Assembly (NCBI GenBank): GCA_964034945.1
Contig: OZ035963.1
Span: 1,885,328-1,949,327, forward strand
DNA from: Chrysopilus asiliformis
Taxonomy: Eukaryota; Arthropoda; Insecta; Diptera; Rhagionidae
Direction: 5' to 3'
Length of the DNA stretch: 64,000 nucleotides
Shown: positions 10,422 through 22,756 of the stretch, in pieces
How positions within the stretch are numbered: position 1 is the stretch's first letter
Layout: each line of letters opens with the position of its first letter
Notes under the pieces: generated by a model
The model's input: the letters and a program-made list of their open reading frames with translations, nothing else
Database searches by the model: none
What the model was told of the DNA's origin: nothing
Made by a program: the position numbers and the translations under genes

Positions 10422-13142
10422 TAGATAAAAGCTTTTTTTTAACAATATTTCACGAAATTTCATCTTTTAAGTTCATTAATTCACGATTTTTTCACCTTTT
10501 ACGTATTGTTAAGACCGGTTTTCCTTTAGACGCTGGATCGATGAAATGTTACATTCTTGACTAGTATTCTAGACTATGATACACCAACATTGTAACAAGA
10601 AATTTCTAATTAATTGTCATTCATTATTGCGAATATTCATATTCAATTTAAATTCAAATCTAAACGTGACACTTGAGAAGGATTCAATACATTCGCAATT
10701 TTCAACATAAAAAAATTGCTTCGTGCTCAGCTATCGCCGTGGGATCCATCGATAAACTAAACACGATTTTCTAACATTGACCACTGATTTATCTTGAAAT
10801 GCAAAAAAAGGAACATCGTTTTGGTCTTATTATACACAAGCCGGGCTAGGCCCACTTGCAAAACACATAAAACAAACCCAATATATATATATATATATAT
10901 ATATCGGATACGAAAAAGCATGGGTGAATCTTTTCTGTTTTGTTTGGCGATAAAAACAATTTTTTAGTGAAAAAGAAAATTCGATACTATATGAGGTAGT
11001 AAATTTTGTATTGGCAATGCAGCGAAAAAATGGGGTAGCCAATAAGGCGCGATGGCTCTTAATGTGCTGTGTTGCCTGTGTTGATATATCGGATGATGCC
11101 TTTCTGGTATTCTAACCGGCACCTCAAAATATCATAAATTTCAAATAAACATAATTGAAGACATAAATTTTATGCTTGTTTAAACATTTTATGTGTTTCT
11201 TTTTCCATACACAATTCTAATCATACCATATTGCTCTAAATATAGAGGCGCGGTAAGTTTATGATCAAAATAATCCCTTTCCAATTGCATTTGTTTTCAA
11301 TATAAAAAAAAGGTGAAAAAAATTCACATTTTCTCTAACTTATATTCTTTGCTTAAGGAATTTTTAGAATTAAATTTCAAATCTCTTTCTATTTAATTTA
11401 AAGTTTTTTTTTTGTGAAAAAAGACACATATTTATATATTGACATTAAAAAATAAAAAGGGACGGAAAATATATTCAAATATAAGATATAATTAATTAGC
11501 TAATTACAATTATTTTCATAAATGGAAATCTATGCAGGAGAAATACAAGTAATTAAGAGATAACTTACTTTGAAAAAGGCTGACAAATACTTTGTTTTAT
11601 TACAACAAATCTCGAGAAACCCACATTAATGTTGAACTTTAGAAATCTTAAGCCAAGGACTCAAGAATATCACGTGCCTTCTGGGAAATCGACTTGATTC
11701 TACTACACCCCAGTAGCTTTCCGACAGTTGCCAGCATTCATTCCCCTTCCACACTCAAAAATATCATATCTCTGATACTGGATACTTTCCGCATTCGCAG
11801 GATACCATCGTATTTTTTGTGTAGATGTACAGATATCGCGAATTTTAGCACCCTCTAAATCCTTATTCATATTCGCTAGATAAGCTCCCTGTCTGTTCAA
11901 ACCCCGTTATAATAACAATAATGATAATAATATGAAATCCGGTTCAGGTGCGGAACAACGAAAATTTTGAAGGTGACACGGAATTTCTTGAAGCATTAGC
12001 AAACATACAAAACTTAAAATGGGGGTTGGAAGAGGGCCAATTTTGTAAAATAATGGTTCCATGGTGTAATACGAATTCACTTCACTTTGATACAGATACA
12101 TCCGTTTCCATTTTTAGCTTTTGGTTTCAAGCAATTGTGTCTCGGTAGCTGGTAGTGGAATGGCTAAATTTTGGTCTCTGGTATTTACGCAACTATTTGG
12201 GTCTTTGTGTCACCACTCTCAATTTGAGTCAGTAGCGTCGAATGGCATGTGCAAAGGTGAGATACGGAGGGGTGCCAAAGCACTATCTTAAAACAAAGAA
12301 AGTCTTTTGGGCATTCAGTTTATTAAGCAAAATATAACTTTAAGAAATTAACTTAAAATCTTTGTAAAGGTCTTTATAACAATTATAACATCAATCAATT
12401 ATAATTGAGCGACTGAGAGCGAGGGGCAGAGAGCTGTTGGTTTGAAATTATAGTAGATACTAATCCCTCTCATCCCTTATCATTAATTTAAGTCAGAAAG
12501 CTCATAAAAAAATTGAAGCAATTTGAATGTATCGAAATTTCTACAGCTCTTATCGAATGTGCTATGATTTGATCATCTCAAATTAAAGGCAAATTTCATA
12601 AATCCAATGAAATTGCATTTGCTGCACTCGGAGCTAACTATGCCCCTAAATAGATTGCAATCCTTTCTATATATATATATATCATCATAGAAATGGAGTT
12701 ATCGTTTGAAATGTGACGTCCATCGATCCATCCGGGCACCTCGGGATGCTGTTTCTATTAGTTCAAAAATGATTTATCCTCGCGAAAGGCTTTTTCACAC
12801 CAACACAACTAACAATATAGGAGGATGAAGTTTGCCCGCTCACATACCACCATCAGCGTATTCGACTTCAAAATCGGAAGGATGTTTGCTATGCATGTTC
12901 TTTAGAACCGTTAACTAACGTCAAACTGTAGATGTGAATGACTTTTATTTTGTATGCCAAAAATATAGGCATGTATGAGTGACAAAGGATCACCGGACTG
13001 AGTCGAAAAGCACCCCTAAATCTCATGATGTATATTCGCAAATTATGGTCTTGGCTTTCCAAAATAATTGAAATCGTTGTCACATCCAATTGACGCTATC
13101 GGGGTTTTGGTCAATGAAAAGGGCGGTAAATGTTAAAATATA
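10422..13142. other. gene-free AT-rich interval
   Basis: Contains a (TA)n microsatellite at about 10881-10904 and a shorter one near 12669-12682. No termini, motifs or long frames stand out. Confidence 0.5.
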
Positions 13143-13377
13143 CTAGGGCTATTCATGAATTTTCGGAAATGCCTCTTAAACCGAGGCATCAAATAATGAG
13201 ATTTTGAGAAATTGAGAAATTCAACTGCAACAATAAGAATTAATTTTCTGTTGTAAATAAATTTTAATTTTTCACTGATTCTCGACATTTTCGACTTCTA
13301 ATTTTATGGCTGTTTATGAAACACACCGTGTAAAACCAGGAAATTCGTAATTCTGTCTGGTTTCATGAATACTCTGG
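13143..13377. mobile_element. probable MITE with a TATTCATGAA end motif
   Basis: CTAGGGCTATTCATGAA at the left matches the reverse complement of TTCATGAATACTCTGG at the right, and TA lies on both sides. The inverted repeats are short and imperfect, so this is a moderate call. About 235 bp, non-coding. Confidence 0.45.
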
Positions 13378-13582
13378 TAATAGTTTCTCTCAGATACCGT
13401 CGGATGATGTTCTGATCTTAAAATCATAGAAAATAAATGCACCATTTTTTTTGCAAGTAGGGGTCGTCCCTGATAAATGCATAATATGGTGGCAAAAGAA
13501 TATCGGATAAACGTACACCCTCGTAACTGCGTAAAATAACCAAGGATTTTCCCATTTCTAGTTATCCGGGGGTAACTGAAGC

Positions 13583-14057
13583 TTTAAGGCCGCCCTCCAT
13601 TACCATGACTTCGGCAACTGCAAAAAAATAGAGACACATTTATGTGAAGATACGTTGACGAGAAAGGGAGATAAGAATCAACTGCAAAAATTTGTCGGCA
13701 ACTGCAAGAATAATTTCCCCTGTTTTTTTATGGCGATTTTATGGCGATTTCTACTACAATCACACATTGTCCCTGTAAGTAAATAGTAAGCACGGACACA
13801 TTCAAACTGTTATTATAGCGTGATGTCATTTTTCCCCTTCGCATGCATAGTCAAAAGTTTTGTTACCATGCCAATTTGAACATTATATTCATAGCATAAG
13901 GTTTGATATGATTGCTATAAAATTGTAAAACTGGAAGGGATAGCGTTTAACTTGTATTCAGTCATTCCTTTTTAGATCTACATAAGTCTATCTTGCTCTA
14001 GTTTTCTGCATTTTTTTTGCAGTTACAGAAGTCATGGTAATGGAGGAAAGCCTTTAA
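13583..14057. mobile_element. MITE with about 45-bp terminal inverted repeats
   Basis: The left end TTTAAGGCCGCCCTCCATTA with ACCATGACTTCGGCAACTGC pairs with the right end, which reads GCAGTTACAGAAGTCATGGT then AATGGAGGAAAGCCTTTAA. Both arms continue into an A/T-rich spacer next to GCAACTGCAA motifs. About 475 bp, with no coding frame. The superfamily is unclear because the target duplication cannot be read with confidence. Confidence 0.65.
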
Positions 14058-14915
14058 TGGGTATTTTTCAGCTGATTAACTTTATTTCTACGTAAATCTA
14101 AAAATTGGATCATAAAACGGTGGCTACTTTAAAAATACTGCGAAATTAGAAACGCCCATATAATATTATTTAATTTTATTTAACAAATTCATAATAAATT
14201 GGATTTGTTCCGTCAGAAAAGTATCAATAGTATTTCAGTTTAATGTTAAAACCGTAAAGTAAAAAATTTTCACGAGGAAAAATTTGTAATTACACGAAAT
14301 TTTCTCCTATTTTTTTTTATAAACAAAATATTACCATGAAGTTTCATTTTCTCTTTTCATTTGGTACATGTGACATCAGGGCTGTTCCAAACGATAAAGT
14401 GAATTAATGAGCGGCGATATTATGTGAATATAATACAAATTGGATTACAAATGAAATGCCTGATTTGTCTTTAGAAAACATTGATCCTAAGTAAAACACA
14501 AAACACTTTCATAATTCAGTTTTGCAAGTAGCTTTGAAATTGAATAAGAAAACCTTTTAACGCAATGAATTAGCCTTTTCAGGAGGCCTAAATTAATTAC
14601 ATATTAACAAAACAAAATAAATGGCTATTAGATATATCGCTCATTTACAACAATAGTGTCATAACTCAAAAATGAGCAATTTTGAGTTAATGATGCAGAA
14701 TGACTCGTTTTGACTTTTTCTTTCATCTTTGTCGGACAAGCTGTTTTAGCTCCACGCGAAATACGCACCATGGGAGAGCATATATAACATATTTATAGCC
14801 TATGTAACATATTTGTAAATTTATTATGTATTCGTATTTAACGTTTAGATTGCCGGGGTACAATCGCAGCGAGTCCACGCAATATGCAGTTTCCGAATAT
14901 GAGGCGTTAAAAGCT
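14058..14915. other. AT-rich stretch, nothing recognised
   Basis: No termini, tandem repeats or protein-like frames are evident. Confidence 0.5.
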
Positions 14916-15189
14916 ACACTCAGAAAAATGGAGGCTAACTCGACGACCTACATACGGCGTAATTGGCCTCGGGCAGGCGCGTGTTCGCCTGCATGTGGGC
15001 AAGTAAAACTGAGTTGACCTGTGGTCGGAGAAATTCTGAAATTAAGCCACCAGCAGGTGAAGTAGGGCATTGGGAGCTGCACGAGTTGACTTTAGATAGG
15101 TTAACTCTGACCGCTAGCTGGCTTACAGACACCTCTGTAAGGTCAGAGTTAACTTGACAAAAAGTTGACCTGGACATTTTTTTGAGTGT
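14916..15189. mobile_element. foldback MITE with ACACTCARAAAAATG termini
   Basis: The left end ACACTCAGAAAAATG and the reverse complement of CATTTTTTTGAGTGT at the right form the TIRs. Inside, GTTAACTCTGACC (15100-15112) pairs perfectly with 15141-15153, and the GCTTACAGA / TCTGTAAG pair nests within it. The overlapping 60-80 codon frames on both strands are products of this palindromic, less AT-rich interior. Confidence 0.65.
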
Positions 15190-17506
15190 GGTGGTCTATC
15201 TTGCACCCACACAGAATGTCTAAGAAAAAGGGCGCCAAAAAAATGTGCATTTACATATTAAATCGAAACTCTTAAACGAATGAACCGATTTTCTTCAAGT
15301 TATATTGTACTTTTTCGAAAGGTAATTTTATGACCCTTATTTTATTCTTTTTCGAAAACCTATCATTAATTCTAGACTATTTTTCGTGTAGTAGTGGGGG
15401 ATTTTCTCAAGCAATAAATATTGTATGGAATTCTTAAAAATGTGCATGAGGCTCAAATTACCATTGCACTTAAAACGGTTGTGAAATTTCCGAGAATTAG
15501 TTATTCGCAGATTACCTACTGTACATAATAAAAATTATTTCTCTGTCACGTTGTATCAAATCCAATTAATTGTCTTGTCGTGTAAATGTCTTGTGCGGTT
15601 TTGAGAAACGGTGACAAGATCTTTAAAGATGACAAATAGATATCGAGATTGAAGTCGGGGTTCACCCAGTTTAGTTGTATATTCAGTTTCATTCATCGGA
15701 CCGTTTGTATTAAGTTCCAATGTCGGTACAAGGTTATAAACAGGATCGCGTATAGAATCAGAACAAAAACATGCCAGATGACAACATTTAGAAGCATAAA
15801 GCTATGCTAGCCAAATACCATTTACCACCCAATTCTAGCTAAACTTTATGGAAGTAGATGCTGGTATGGTGCCCGGTTATCTTATCATATATATATATAT
15901 ATATATAACTAGGTTCCAAGGCTGTTGCTTGCCTCAGTACGTTCCCGATCCTTCTATAAGTATACAATAGGCAGCCCCAGCATGGAAACCAAATCGTGAG
16001 ATACTCTCAACTTTACATTAACAGAAGCGAAAGGTATTTTGCCGTATCATTTGAAATCGTTCCGCTATCATACTTTGGATAAGGATTCCAGCCGTAGATA
16101 AGGATGTGGAATGAGCTGAAGGTATGTTTTGTTCAATATATTTATAAACCGCATAAATAATGTTACCTACCAACCAAGTTTATAGTGTGTTGTATAAGAG
16201 GCTTCGTTTCCAGTGATGAATGTCTTTCACTTCTCGTTGTAAGCTTCACCCATATAATATTCAACTGAAAACAAATTGAAATTTATATGTAATATAAAGT
16301 GTTTGAGTAGAGTTTGTCAAATGCACGATAAATGAATGGATGGATGGTGATAGATTGAAGGAACAAGCCTTATCACAGAATGTCAAGAGCAAAAGCCCTT
16401 CAAGAATGGAAAACATGAAAAAAATATTTTGTAAATTGTATGAAATCAGTTAATGATGGAAATTTCTCTTAAATATGTCTTTATGTTTGATTAACAGAAA
16501 AAAAAACATTCAAAAGAAAAATCTCTCGGAAAATTGTAAATATAAATGCTGTCTATGTTTAAGCAGCCCGTGAATCCGTACGTGAAATTGGGTAATACGT
16601 AGGTACAACCTGCAAACAAATTCAGGATTCTGTATAACGCATGCATATATTACGAATATAAGCATGAATTAATTTCCAACCGCAATGCAATTAATTAATG
16701 AGAATCTTTTGAATGACAATTTTCCACATCAAAAAAGCTCATCGCCAGTTTCCTCTTTGAACCCTTTACAAATTTACTTGTTAAGACTCTCCCTTTTGGG
16801 TGGAATGTCTATATATATATAATGTATAGAAATAAACATGATAAAAATACAACATTGAAAAATTGTGAACGTGGTGGAATAATAATAATTTACATAACAA
16901 ACTTAATTAACAGAATTGTGAAGAAATCAGACCTTCAACAGCTTAAGTCACCGTTTTTCTGAGGAGGACAACAAAAAAAATTTCGTCTGTAAATGCTGTC
17001 AAGTGTGAGCCCGGCCCCGGGTTGGACGACTCCTAACCGGAATGATTTTACAGTATAATGTTAAAACCATAGTCGCTCAGATTGAATGAGTAGACTATGC
17101 GGCGTATACCCAGATATGACAAAACAAAGCTTACATTTATATGATAATTTTATAATTTTGGTGCCCTGTAATGGATCTGTCAGTCCTTTTCTTCTGCACT
17201 TACCTTCCTTCAATGTAGTTTTTTTTATATTTTAGATTCGACTACCAACGTACTCGAGTTCTACATATTTGATTATAATTATGTATATATGTAAGTATAT
17301 ACACCATTTTCTGCATTGTATTATAGTCATCATTTTCAAACAGTTCTTAAGGGACGCGAAAACCTTGATATACAAAATATACAGAAAAACAATTATAGAC
17401 CTTCACCATTGTAGTGTTTTTGCTGCATAAATACATAAAAAAATTATCATCAAAAATAATTCCAATACAAATTAAAAATATCTGATGTGAACAGGACATG
17501 AATTTC
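15190..17506. other. gene-free AT-rich interval
   Basis: Holds a (TA)n microsatellite at about 15888-15907 and a short GC-rich block (GAGCCCGGCCCCGGGTT) near 17010. No protein-like frame longer than 60 codons is present, and no transposon end is recognised. Confidence 0.5.
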
Positions 17507-17509
17507 TTA

Positions 17510-17677
17510 TGCTGCGTTTACACGAATGACAAATTTGTCAGTTTTTTGTCATAAATTGTCATACTCGTGTAAATAGTATCATTTTTGTCATTATTTCTGT
17601 CAGAAAAATGACAAGAATGAACTTGACCATTATTTTATGACAGTTTGTCATTATCTGTCATTTGTGTAAACCCAGCA
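17510..17677. mobile_element. PIF/Harbinger-type MITE
   Basis: Terminal inverted repeats TGCTGCGTTTACACGAATGA and (as reverse complement) TGCTGGGTTTACACAAATGA are flanked on both sides by TTA (17507-17509 and 17678-17680). A 3-bp TTA/TAA duplication is typical of PIF/Harbinger elements. The 168-bp interior is built from repeated TTTGTCAT/ATGACAAA motifs. It lies directly upstream of a family D copy. Confidence 0.75.
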
Positions 17678-17899
17678 TTATACAAAATCTACGTTTCTGC
17701 CCAATTTACACTATAACCCGACAAGTATAATACTAGCTTTTATGTTTTTTTCATAAAATCTGAAATATCTCGATTATGGTAGAAGATATCGATTTACTGT
17801 GAGAGAATTTGGATATCTTTAATTTTTAATACAAAATCTGAAATATCTCGATAATGGTAGAAGATATCGATTTAGGTAGAGAATTTGGATATCTTGGTT

Positions 17900-18553
17900 G
17901 GTTGGTTTGATAGGACGGGGGCTCACCAGGGAACCTCACGCACGCAGGCCTCAAGTTGGGCCCATTCGACACCTCCGATGTCCCTCGCTGGAGCAGATTG
18001 AGCTCAAGTACGGTTGTTTAGCCATCCCGCCAGTGCTATATATTTCCGAATCGGCTCCCAGCCCTGAGTTCCTGCCTCATGGAGTTCCTCTAGAAAGGGA
18101 TAGCCGAAGCATTTGACGCGAGTACGGGTTAAGGCTGGACAGTGACACAAGAAATGCTCCACCGTCTCCTGCTCTTCTCCGCAGCCCTTGCATTGTGGAT
18201 TCTCCACCAGCCTCATCTTGAAAGCATGATCCGTCAGGAGGGAGTGCCCAGTTAGAATCCAAGTCGTTAGACGAAGGTGATTCCGTTCCAGATTTAAGAG
18301 GCTCTTAGTAAGGTTTGCATTTAAGCCACCCCATAATTCCTTTGTTGTAGTGCCGATCGGACCAAAGTTGTTGGTTCTCCTGATCCGCCCACTGCTTAAG
18401 TTGCAGTTTGAGGGTTTGAATCGGAAACCCAACAGAAATGGGTTGACTGTCCATACATGTACCCTTACGAGCAAGTTCACCTGCCTTCTCATTTCCAGGA
18501 ATATTACTATGCCCAGGAACCCAAACCATTTTAAGGTGGTTGGTTTCGGAGAG
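17900..18553 (-). mobile_element. 5'-truncated non-LTR retrotransposon with RNase H
   Basis: The insert is bounded by the 13-bp direct repeat GGATATCTTGGTT (17887-17899 and 18554-18566), a target-site duplication of the length made by target-primed reverse transcription. On the minus strand it ends in a CAAACCAACCAACC tail and is truncated at its 5' end, keeping only the RNase H C-terminus and a cysteine-rich tail. RNase H downstream of reverse transcriptase places it in the I/R1/LOA group of non-LTR elements; the precise clade cannot be judged from this fragment. Confidence 0.85.
18004..18529 (-). pseudogene. RNase H / C-terminal zinc-knuckle relic of a non-LTR retrotransposon
   Basis: RNase H removes the RNA strand of RNA-DNA hybrids during retrotransposition. 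The upstream part (18305-18529) starts MVWVPGHSNIPGNEKAGELA, the last conserved block of retroelement RNase H. The usual Asp in A-D-x-LA is Gly here, so an active-site residue appears lost. After a frameshift near 18305-18330, coding continues in the frame ending at 18004, with a cysteine/histidine motif CKGCGEEQETVEHFLCHCPA typical of the C-termini of such elements, then EPIRKYIALAGW before a stop. The reverse transcriptase and endonuclease are absent through 5' truncation. It is a dead fragment. Confidence 0.85.
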
Positions 18554-18780
18554 GGATATCTTGGTTACTTCCGGTTAACGGATTTCCTCCAAAAATTGAT
18601 TGGTTTTTGAGAAATCTTGTACATAGACAGACAGAAACACATTGTATCTACAATAATATAACTCCAATCGACTCGAGAGTGCCCGGGAAATGTTTTTTAG
18701 GGAAAACTCCGAGGTCGAAATTTTTCATGAATACATTACTTTATTATACTTTGTATATTGTGTCATCTTGACTGGTTTTA

Positions 18781-20316
18781 ATAGAAACAGCTTTGTATTT
18801 TTTCGATAATTCTAGTGTGATAACATTTACAACTACCATAACATGGAAGTAAAATCTCATTGCTTGGCTATGTAGTAGATCCATCTGAAAATTAGAAGTT
18901 GAAACCTTCAACTTAGAGATTTAGAATCGACAAAAAAGTTTTGAGTATTTCAACTTGAGGTGAAAAGTTTTATCAAACACTTCAACATCAATTTTTTTTT
19001 TTCATTTATTTAATTATTTTCAAAAATTGAGAATAACCGTGCGTAATACCAAAAGAAAACGAAAAGGAAATTTAAATTATTATAAAGAATAACCAAATTT
19101 TGAGTTGACGAATTTTAAAGTCATGTCCGTTTCACGTTATAAAATTCTAAAAACTCGGTTTTTTCTTTGTTATCGTCGGAATCGGCATGGCATAACAGTT
19201 GAAAAACAATTTGGGATAATGTTTTACTTTGATGAACAGAGCATTTAAAAGAGGAATAAACAAGCTTTTTATGTTTGTTAAATCTCAGAAAGCCTTTTAA
19301 ATTTCAAAAGCTCTCGATCTAAATTTTTTGAATGTGTAAATATTCACTTTTATTGCGTTTTAGCTGAGAGGAAAAACAAAATTAATTCAGTGGCACACAC
19401 CGCAGCTTATTTTTTTTTTATTATTATTGGAAATGAAGTACGTAGGACGAAATATTGGCACAATCAATTTTTGAAAGGATGAGAATTGAACAAAAGGATT
19501 AAATTTCATAAAAACAAAATGGGGTTTGATTTAATATCATATTTACTCAAAGTAGGTATACCTACTATGAATCCATTTGCCCAACTCAAAAGAATTTATT
19601 TTTGGATGAAAGACACAAATACTTCATCAGCACAAAGCTTTTCGTTAAATATAAATTTAATTACGTAAAATTGAAAGAGGATATACCAATCAAGAGCACC
19701 ATCCGATTCTTACTTAATGGGCTTTACCTTTCTCTAATGCCATCTCTGCTGAATGGATGCTGTACAAAAGGATTTAGTGAATTTCCCATTTCGATGTCGA
19801 CGATGGATGTCGTCCTACACTAAACTGGTGAGAAATTCCATTGCAGAAGATCGAGGGAAGAGGTTGTCTGTCCATCTATTTATGTAGATGTTCTAATAGG
19901 CCGTTCTAGCAACAAATGAGGCCACTTTTCTTAGGGATAGATACACACTCCAAATTACAAATAGTGTTGTCGATTGGTGTCCTTGAGGAAAGGGCGGAAA
20001 AGTTAGAGGAGATGACCGTTTTGTAGCAGTCAAAATTACCTTTCTTAAATTTTAATCCGTAGAACCCATATTTGATTCATTCTTTTTAAAAAAAAACTTC
20101 CTTCCAAAACCAAAAGCTTCATTTCGTCTCTCCGCTTTCCTGCATCTGACTTTGGTAATATTTCTAACATTTATTAATAACGGTAAACAAATGTTGCAAA
20201 CATGGGAAGAAAAAGTCTTTTTTTATCGAATTTTCTTCTAAAGGATTTTGCGGCTTTTCATTTGAAATTTGAAAGTGCTTGAAGCGAAAGCACTATTAAA
20301 CTGCTCTGAAACCCCC
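18781..20316. other. gene-free AT-rich interval
   Basis: Only short AT-rich frames (such as 19486-19823) without motifs. No repeat termini recognised. Confidence 0.5.
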
Positions 20317-20550
20317 AGATGAGATTTTTTCCCGGAAAATTTGAGGATAAGGATAATTACGTTATCCTTACAGGAACTTTCCCTATCTTTACAAGTACCA
20401 AATAGTGAAAATATTGTATTCTTATCGGATTTTTGTCTGTGTGCATAATTTCAAGTCAATCGGATGAGTGGAAGTGGGTCAAAATTGGATTGCAAGATTT
20501 GAATCTGACAAACAAACAGACACGAACGCATGCTAAATAAAAGCTTTTCA
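20317..20550 (-). repeat. degenerate Helitron-like fragment
   Basis: The segment TACGTTATCCTTACAGGAAC resembles the 121-bp unit at 9960-10260, and the right side has CAAGTCAATCGGATGAGT followed by GACAAACAAACAGACACGA, the layout seen in the Helitrons of this window. Neither terminus is preserved. Confidence 0.45.
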
Positions 20551-20563
20551 CAAACTGGAGTAA

Positions 20564-21123
20564 TGGTTCAACCACAGTGAAGGCGGCAAGCGGCAGCGGC
20601 GGGCGGCATTTTTTTTGCACTAATGTAGCGCAACGAGAGCTGCTACAATACAGCGGCAACGGCAGCGCACTTTTTCCGTCGCCGCCGAGTTTGAATCCAA
20701 GTCAAACTTGCCGCCGCCGCCCAAAATGTTTTATGACATTCCCCACCACGTTCGGCGCCACATTCTATGCCGATTTTTCTTCGTTGTTTTGTGACAACCA
20801 CCACATTCGGCGCTACATTCTATGCAGTTTTTTTGACGTTTTGATTTCGCAAGATGCCGACAACGGAGATAAAATTAATCGAGTTCGTGAAAGGAAATCC
20901 AATGCTCTACGATTTGGCCCATCCTCAATATAAGGATATAACATCAAGGAAAATAAATGGAGCGAAGTAGCGGACGAATTAAATAAGTTTTGATGTTTCA
21001 ATTTTGACAGAAGCATATGCCGACGGTGCCGCTATCATTGTAGCTGGCTCGGCGGTATGTGTGGCGGCACCATGCCGCCCGCCGTCGCCGCTGCCGCTTG
21101 CCGCCTTCACTGTGGTTGAACCA
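20564..21123. mobile_element. PIF/Harbinger derivative carrying a MADF gene start
   Basis: Long GC-rich terminal inverted repeats (TGGTTCAACCACAGTGAAGG, then GCGGCAAGCGGCAGCGGC) are nearly identical at both ends for about 45 bp, with one short indel. They are flanked by TAA on both sides (20561-20563 and 21124-21126), a 3-bp duplication typical of PIF/Harbinger. The 560-bp interior has two tandem CCAC-ACGTTCGGCG-type segments and the start of a MADF-domain gene. The DDE transposase gene is missing. It is much more GC-rich than its flanks. Confidence 0.8.
20854..20993 (+). pseudogene. MADF-domain protein, 5' fragment with a frameshift
   Basis: MADF domains are Myb/SANT-related DNA-binding modules; PIF/Harbinger transposons encode such a protein beside the transposase. 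The frame from 20854 begins MPTTEIKLIEFVKGNPMLYD and continues LAHPQYKDI, matching the MADF pattern of LI-x-x-V, a proline, LYD and YKD. After a one-base slip around 20940-20945, the next frame supplies ENKWSEVADELNKF, the usual W-x-x-IA-x-x-L helix, before a stop at 20991-20993. Only about the first 50 residues of the domain survive. A GT...TTTTGACAG arrangement after 20986 might be an intron remnant. Confidence 0.75.
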
Positions 21124-21245
21124 TAAATCATTTTTTGATATTTTTTTATTTGAAATATGTCAATTAATTAATAAATATAAGGATTTGGTGCGAATTACAA
21201 ACTCAGATTGAGTAAAAAATATTCAATTAAAAGTATTTTAAGAAA

Positions 21246-21482
21246 CAGGCCACCAATCATGTAGTCCGACGCGTCTCTGTCTTTCGACTTCGACGCAGCT
21301 TTTAACTCTTGACTTCGCCATATCTGCAGCTTCAAATTTCGCGGAATCGTCACTATGAATCGAAACGTGATTCTGACTGTAATTCTAGGAAATTTCAAGC
21401 TGCAGATATGGCGAAGTCAAGGGTTAAAAGCTGCGTCGAAGTCGAAATCAGAGACGCTTCGGAATACATGATTGGTGCCCTG
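21246..21482. mobile_element. family E copy 2: foldback MITE
   Basis: Nearly the whole element is one inverted repeat: arms of about 105 bp starting CCACCAATCATGTA and sharing TCGACTTCGACGCAGCTTTT and GACTTCGCCATATCTGCAGC. It is closely similar to 62201-62440 but in the opposite orientation. Flanks TTAAGAAA and TTTTGAAA agree at 6 of 8 positions, which would suit a hAT-type 8-bp duplication. Frames through it are palindrome artefacts. Confidence 0.75.
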
Positions 21483-22509
21483 TTTTGAAAAGTACTTTGC
21501 ATAGTAGTTTTAAAAAAGTACTCTCTACGTTACACAGCCACAGAACAAAAACAATGATGTTAGTGTTATTCTACAGGAAATTTCTACATGACCGTAGCAT
21601 TTTCGAATCATCACCAATAATTTAATCCCGCTGTTCCTTTCTAGAACAATAACTCTCATGGATGTATTTAAATTTAATATTTTTGAAAATAATTTAAATA
21701 CATGCATAAATTCAACAAAAAATTTAAAAGCGCGATCAGACGGACACATAATAGATTTTTAATTATAATTGATATTTTCCAAGCTTTTATTTTGGGCACA
21801 ATTAAGTAAATTATCCCTAAATCATATGATTATGATAATATCTTCAATTACTCAACTCAATAATGACATATATTATGTTTGATAACCATTGTAAATATTG
21901 ACAGTAATATTACAATTTTACCTCGAATGAAACACTACACACTCATGGATATTGTTTTGTGTAATGTAAATAAATTGGGGAATTTTCTTATTGATTTCAG
22001 TACAATTCAGTACAATGAGGTTTTACCTCACAATTGTATACGAATATAACTAGTTTGAAAAAGTTTTCTAAATGTATGAAACGAACTATGTTTATCGAAA
22101 TTAGTTTGACTTTATAAGTAAATGCTGCAGTACCTGAATTCCAATTGGAAACGTTACACTGGTTCCAAATCATTCACTATATTTGGTTAGCACGTAATGT
22201 GAGTAAGTTTTGTGTGAAAACTTTTCAATTGGTTTTTTTCGATTTATTCGAGCAAAAATGGGTTTTAGTTTTTGACACACTTTAATTTACTAAAGCTTAA
22301 TAGTAAAATTACAATAGCAATGAAAATAAAAATTTTTTTTAACTTAAAATTGATTTGGAACACATCGAATTTGTTGCACGAGTAGTACGCAAAGCAAGAA
22401 ACAAACTTAATTCAAGAACTAAGCTTTGAAAAGGATACGTACCACAAATTGTAATTAAATTTAAGACACAATGATCCACAGTATGTTTCAAAGTTACTAG
22501 AATGAACAA
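21483..22509. other. AT-rich stretch, nothing recognised
   Basis: No termini, tandem arrays or protein-like frames are evident. Confidence 0.5.
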
Positions 22510-22756
22510 GGAATATATAAGGCAGAAATGTAGAGAATTTTAATATCTTTAATTCTCCCTTCCACTGTTTTTTCGAAATACCAATAGTTTGCAAGCTATT
22601 CGCAAAAATTTTTTTTTTTATTTTTTAATGAAAATATTTCAATAACAGTAAAAGATAGCGAATAACAGTGCAAGGAAAAATTGTGGCAAACATTATTTTC
22701 TTCAACACATTTAATATATTGAACCATCAAAACCCCGGTATTTTTCGAGATAATCG

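Larger units (their letters stand above)
17683..18780 (+). repeat. family D copy interrupted by a non-LTR retrotransposon
   Basis: The left part matches 9583-9845. The right part, from TTACTTCCGGTTAACGGATT through CTTGTACATAGACAGACAG to TTTCATGAATACATTACTTT, matches the copies at 22510-23490 and 6962-7145. The two halves are separated by the insertion at 17900-18553. Within the left half, GAAATATCTCGAT...AAGATATCGATTTA occurs twice as a tandem duplication (17760 and 17840). Confidence 0.7.

Noticed and set aside
14826..15177. Three overlapping frames with mixed amino-acid composition
   Set aside because: They coincide with a palindromic MITE, whose inverted repeats create matching frames on both strands.
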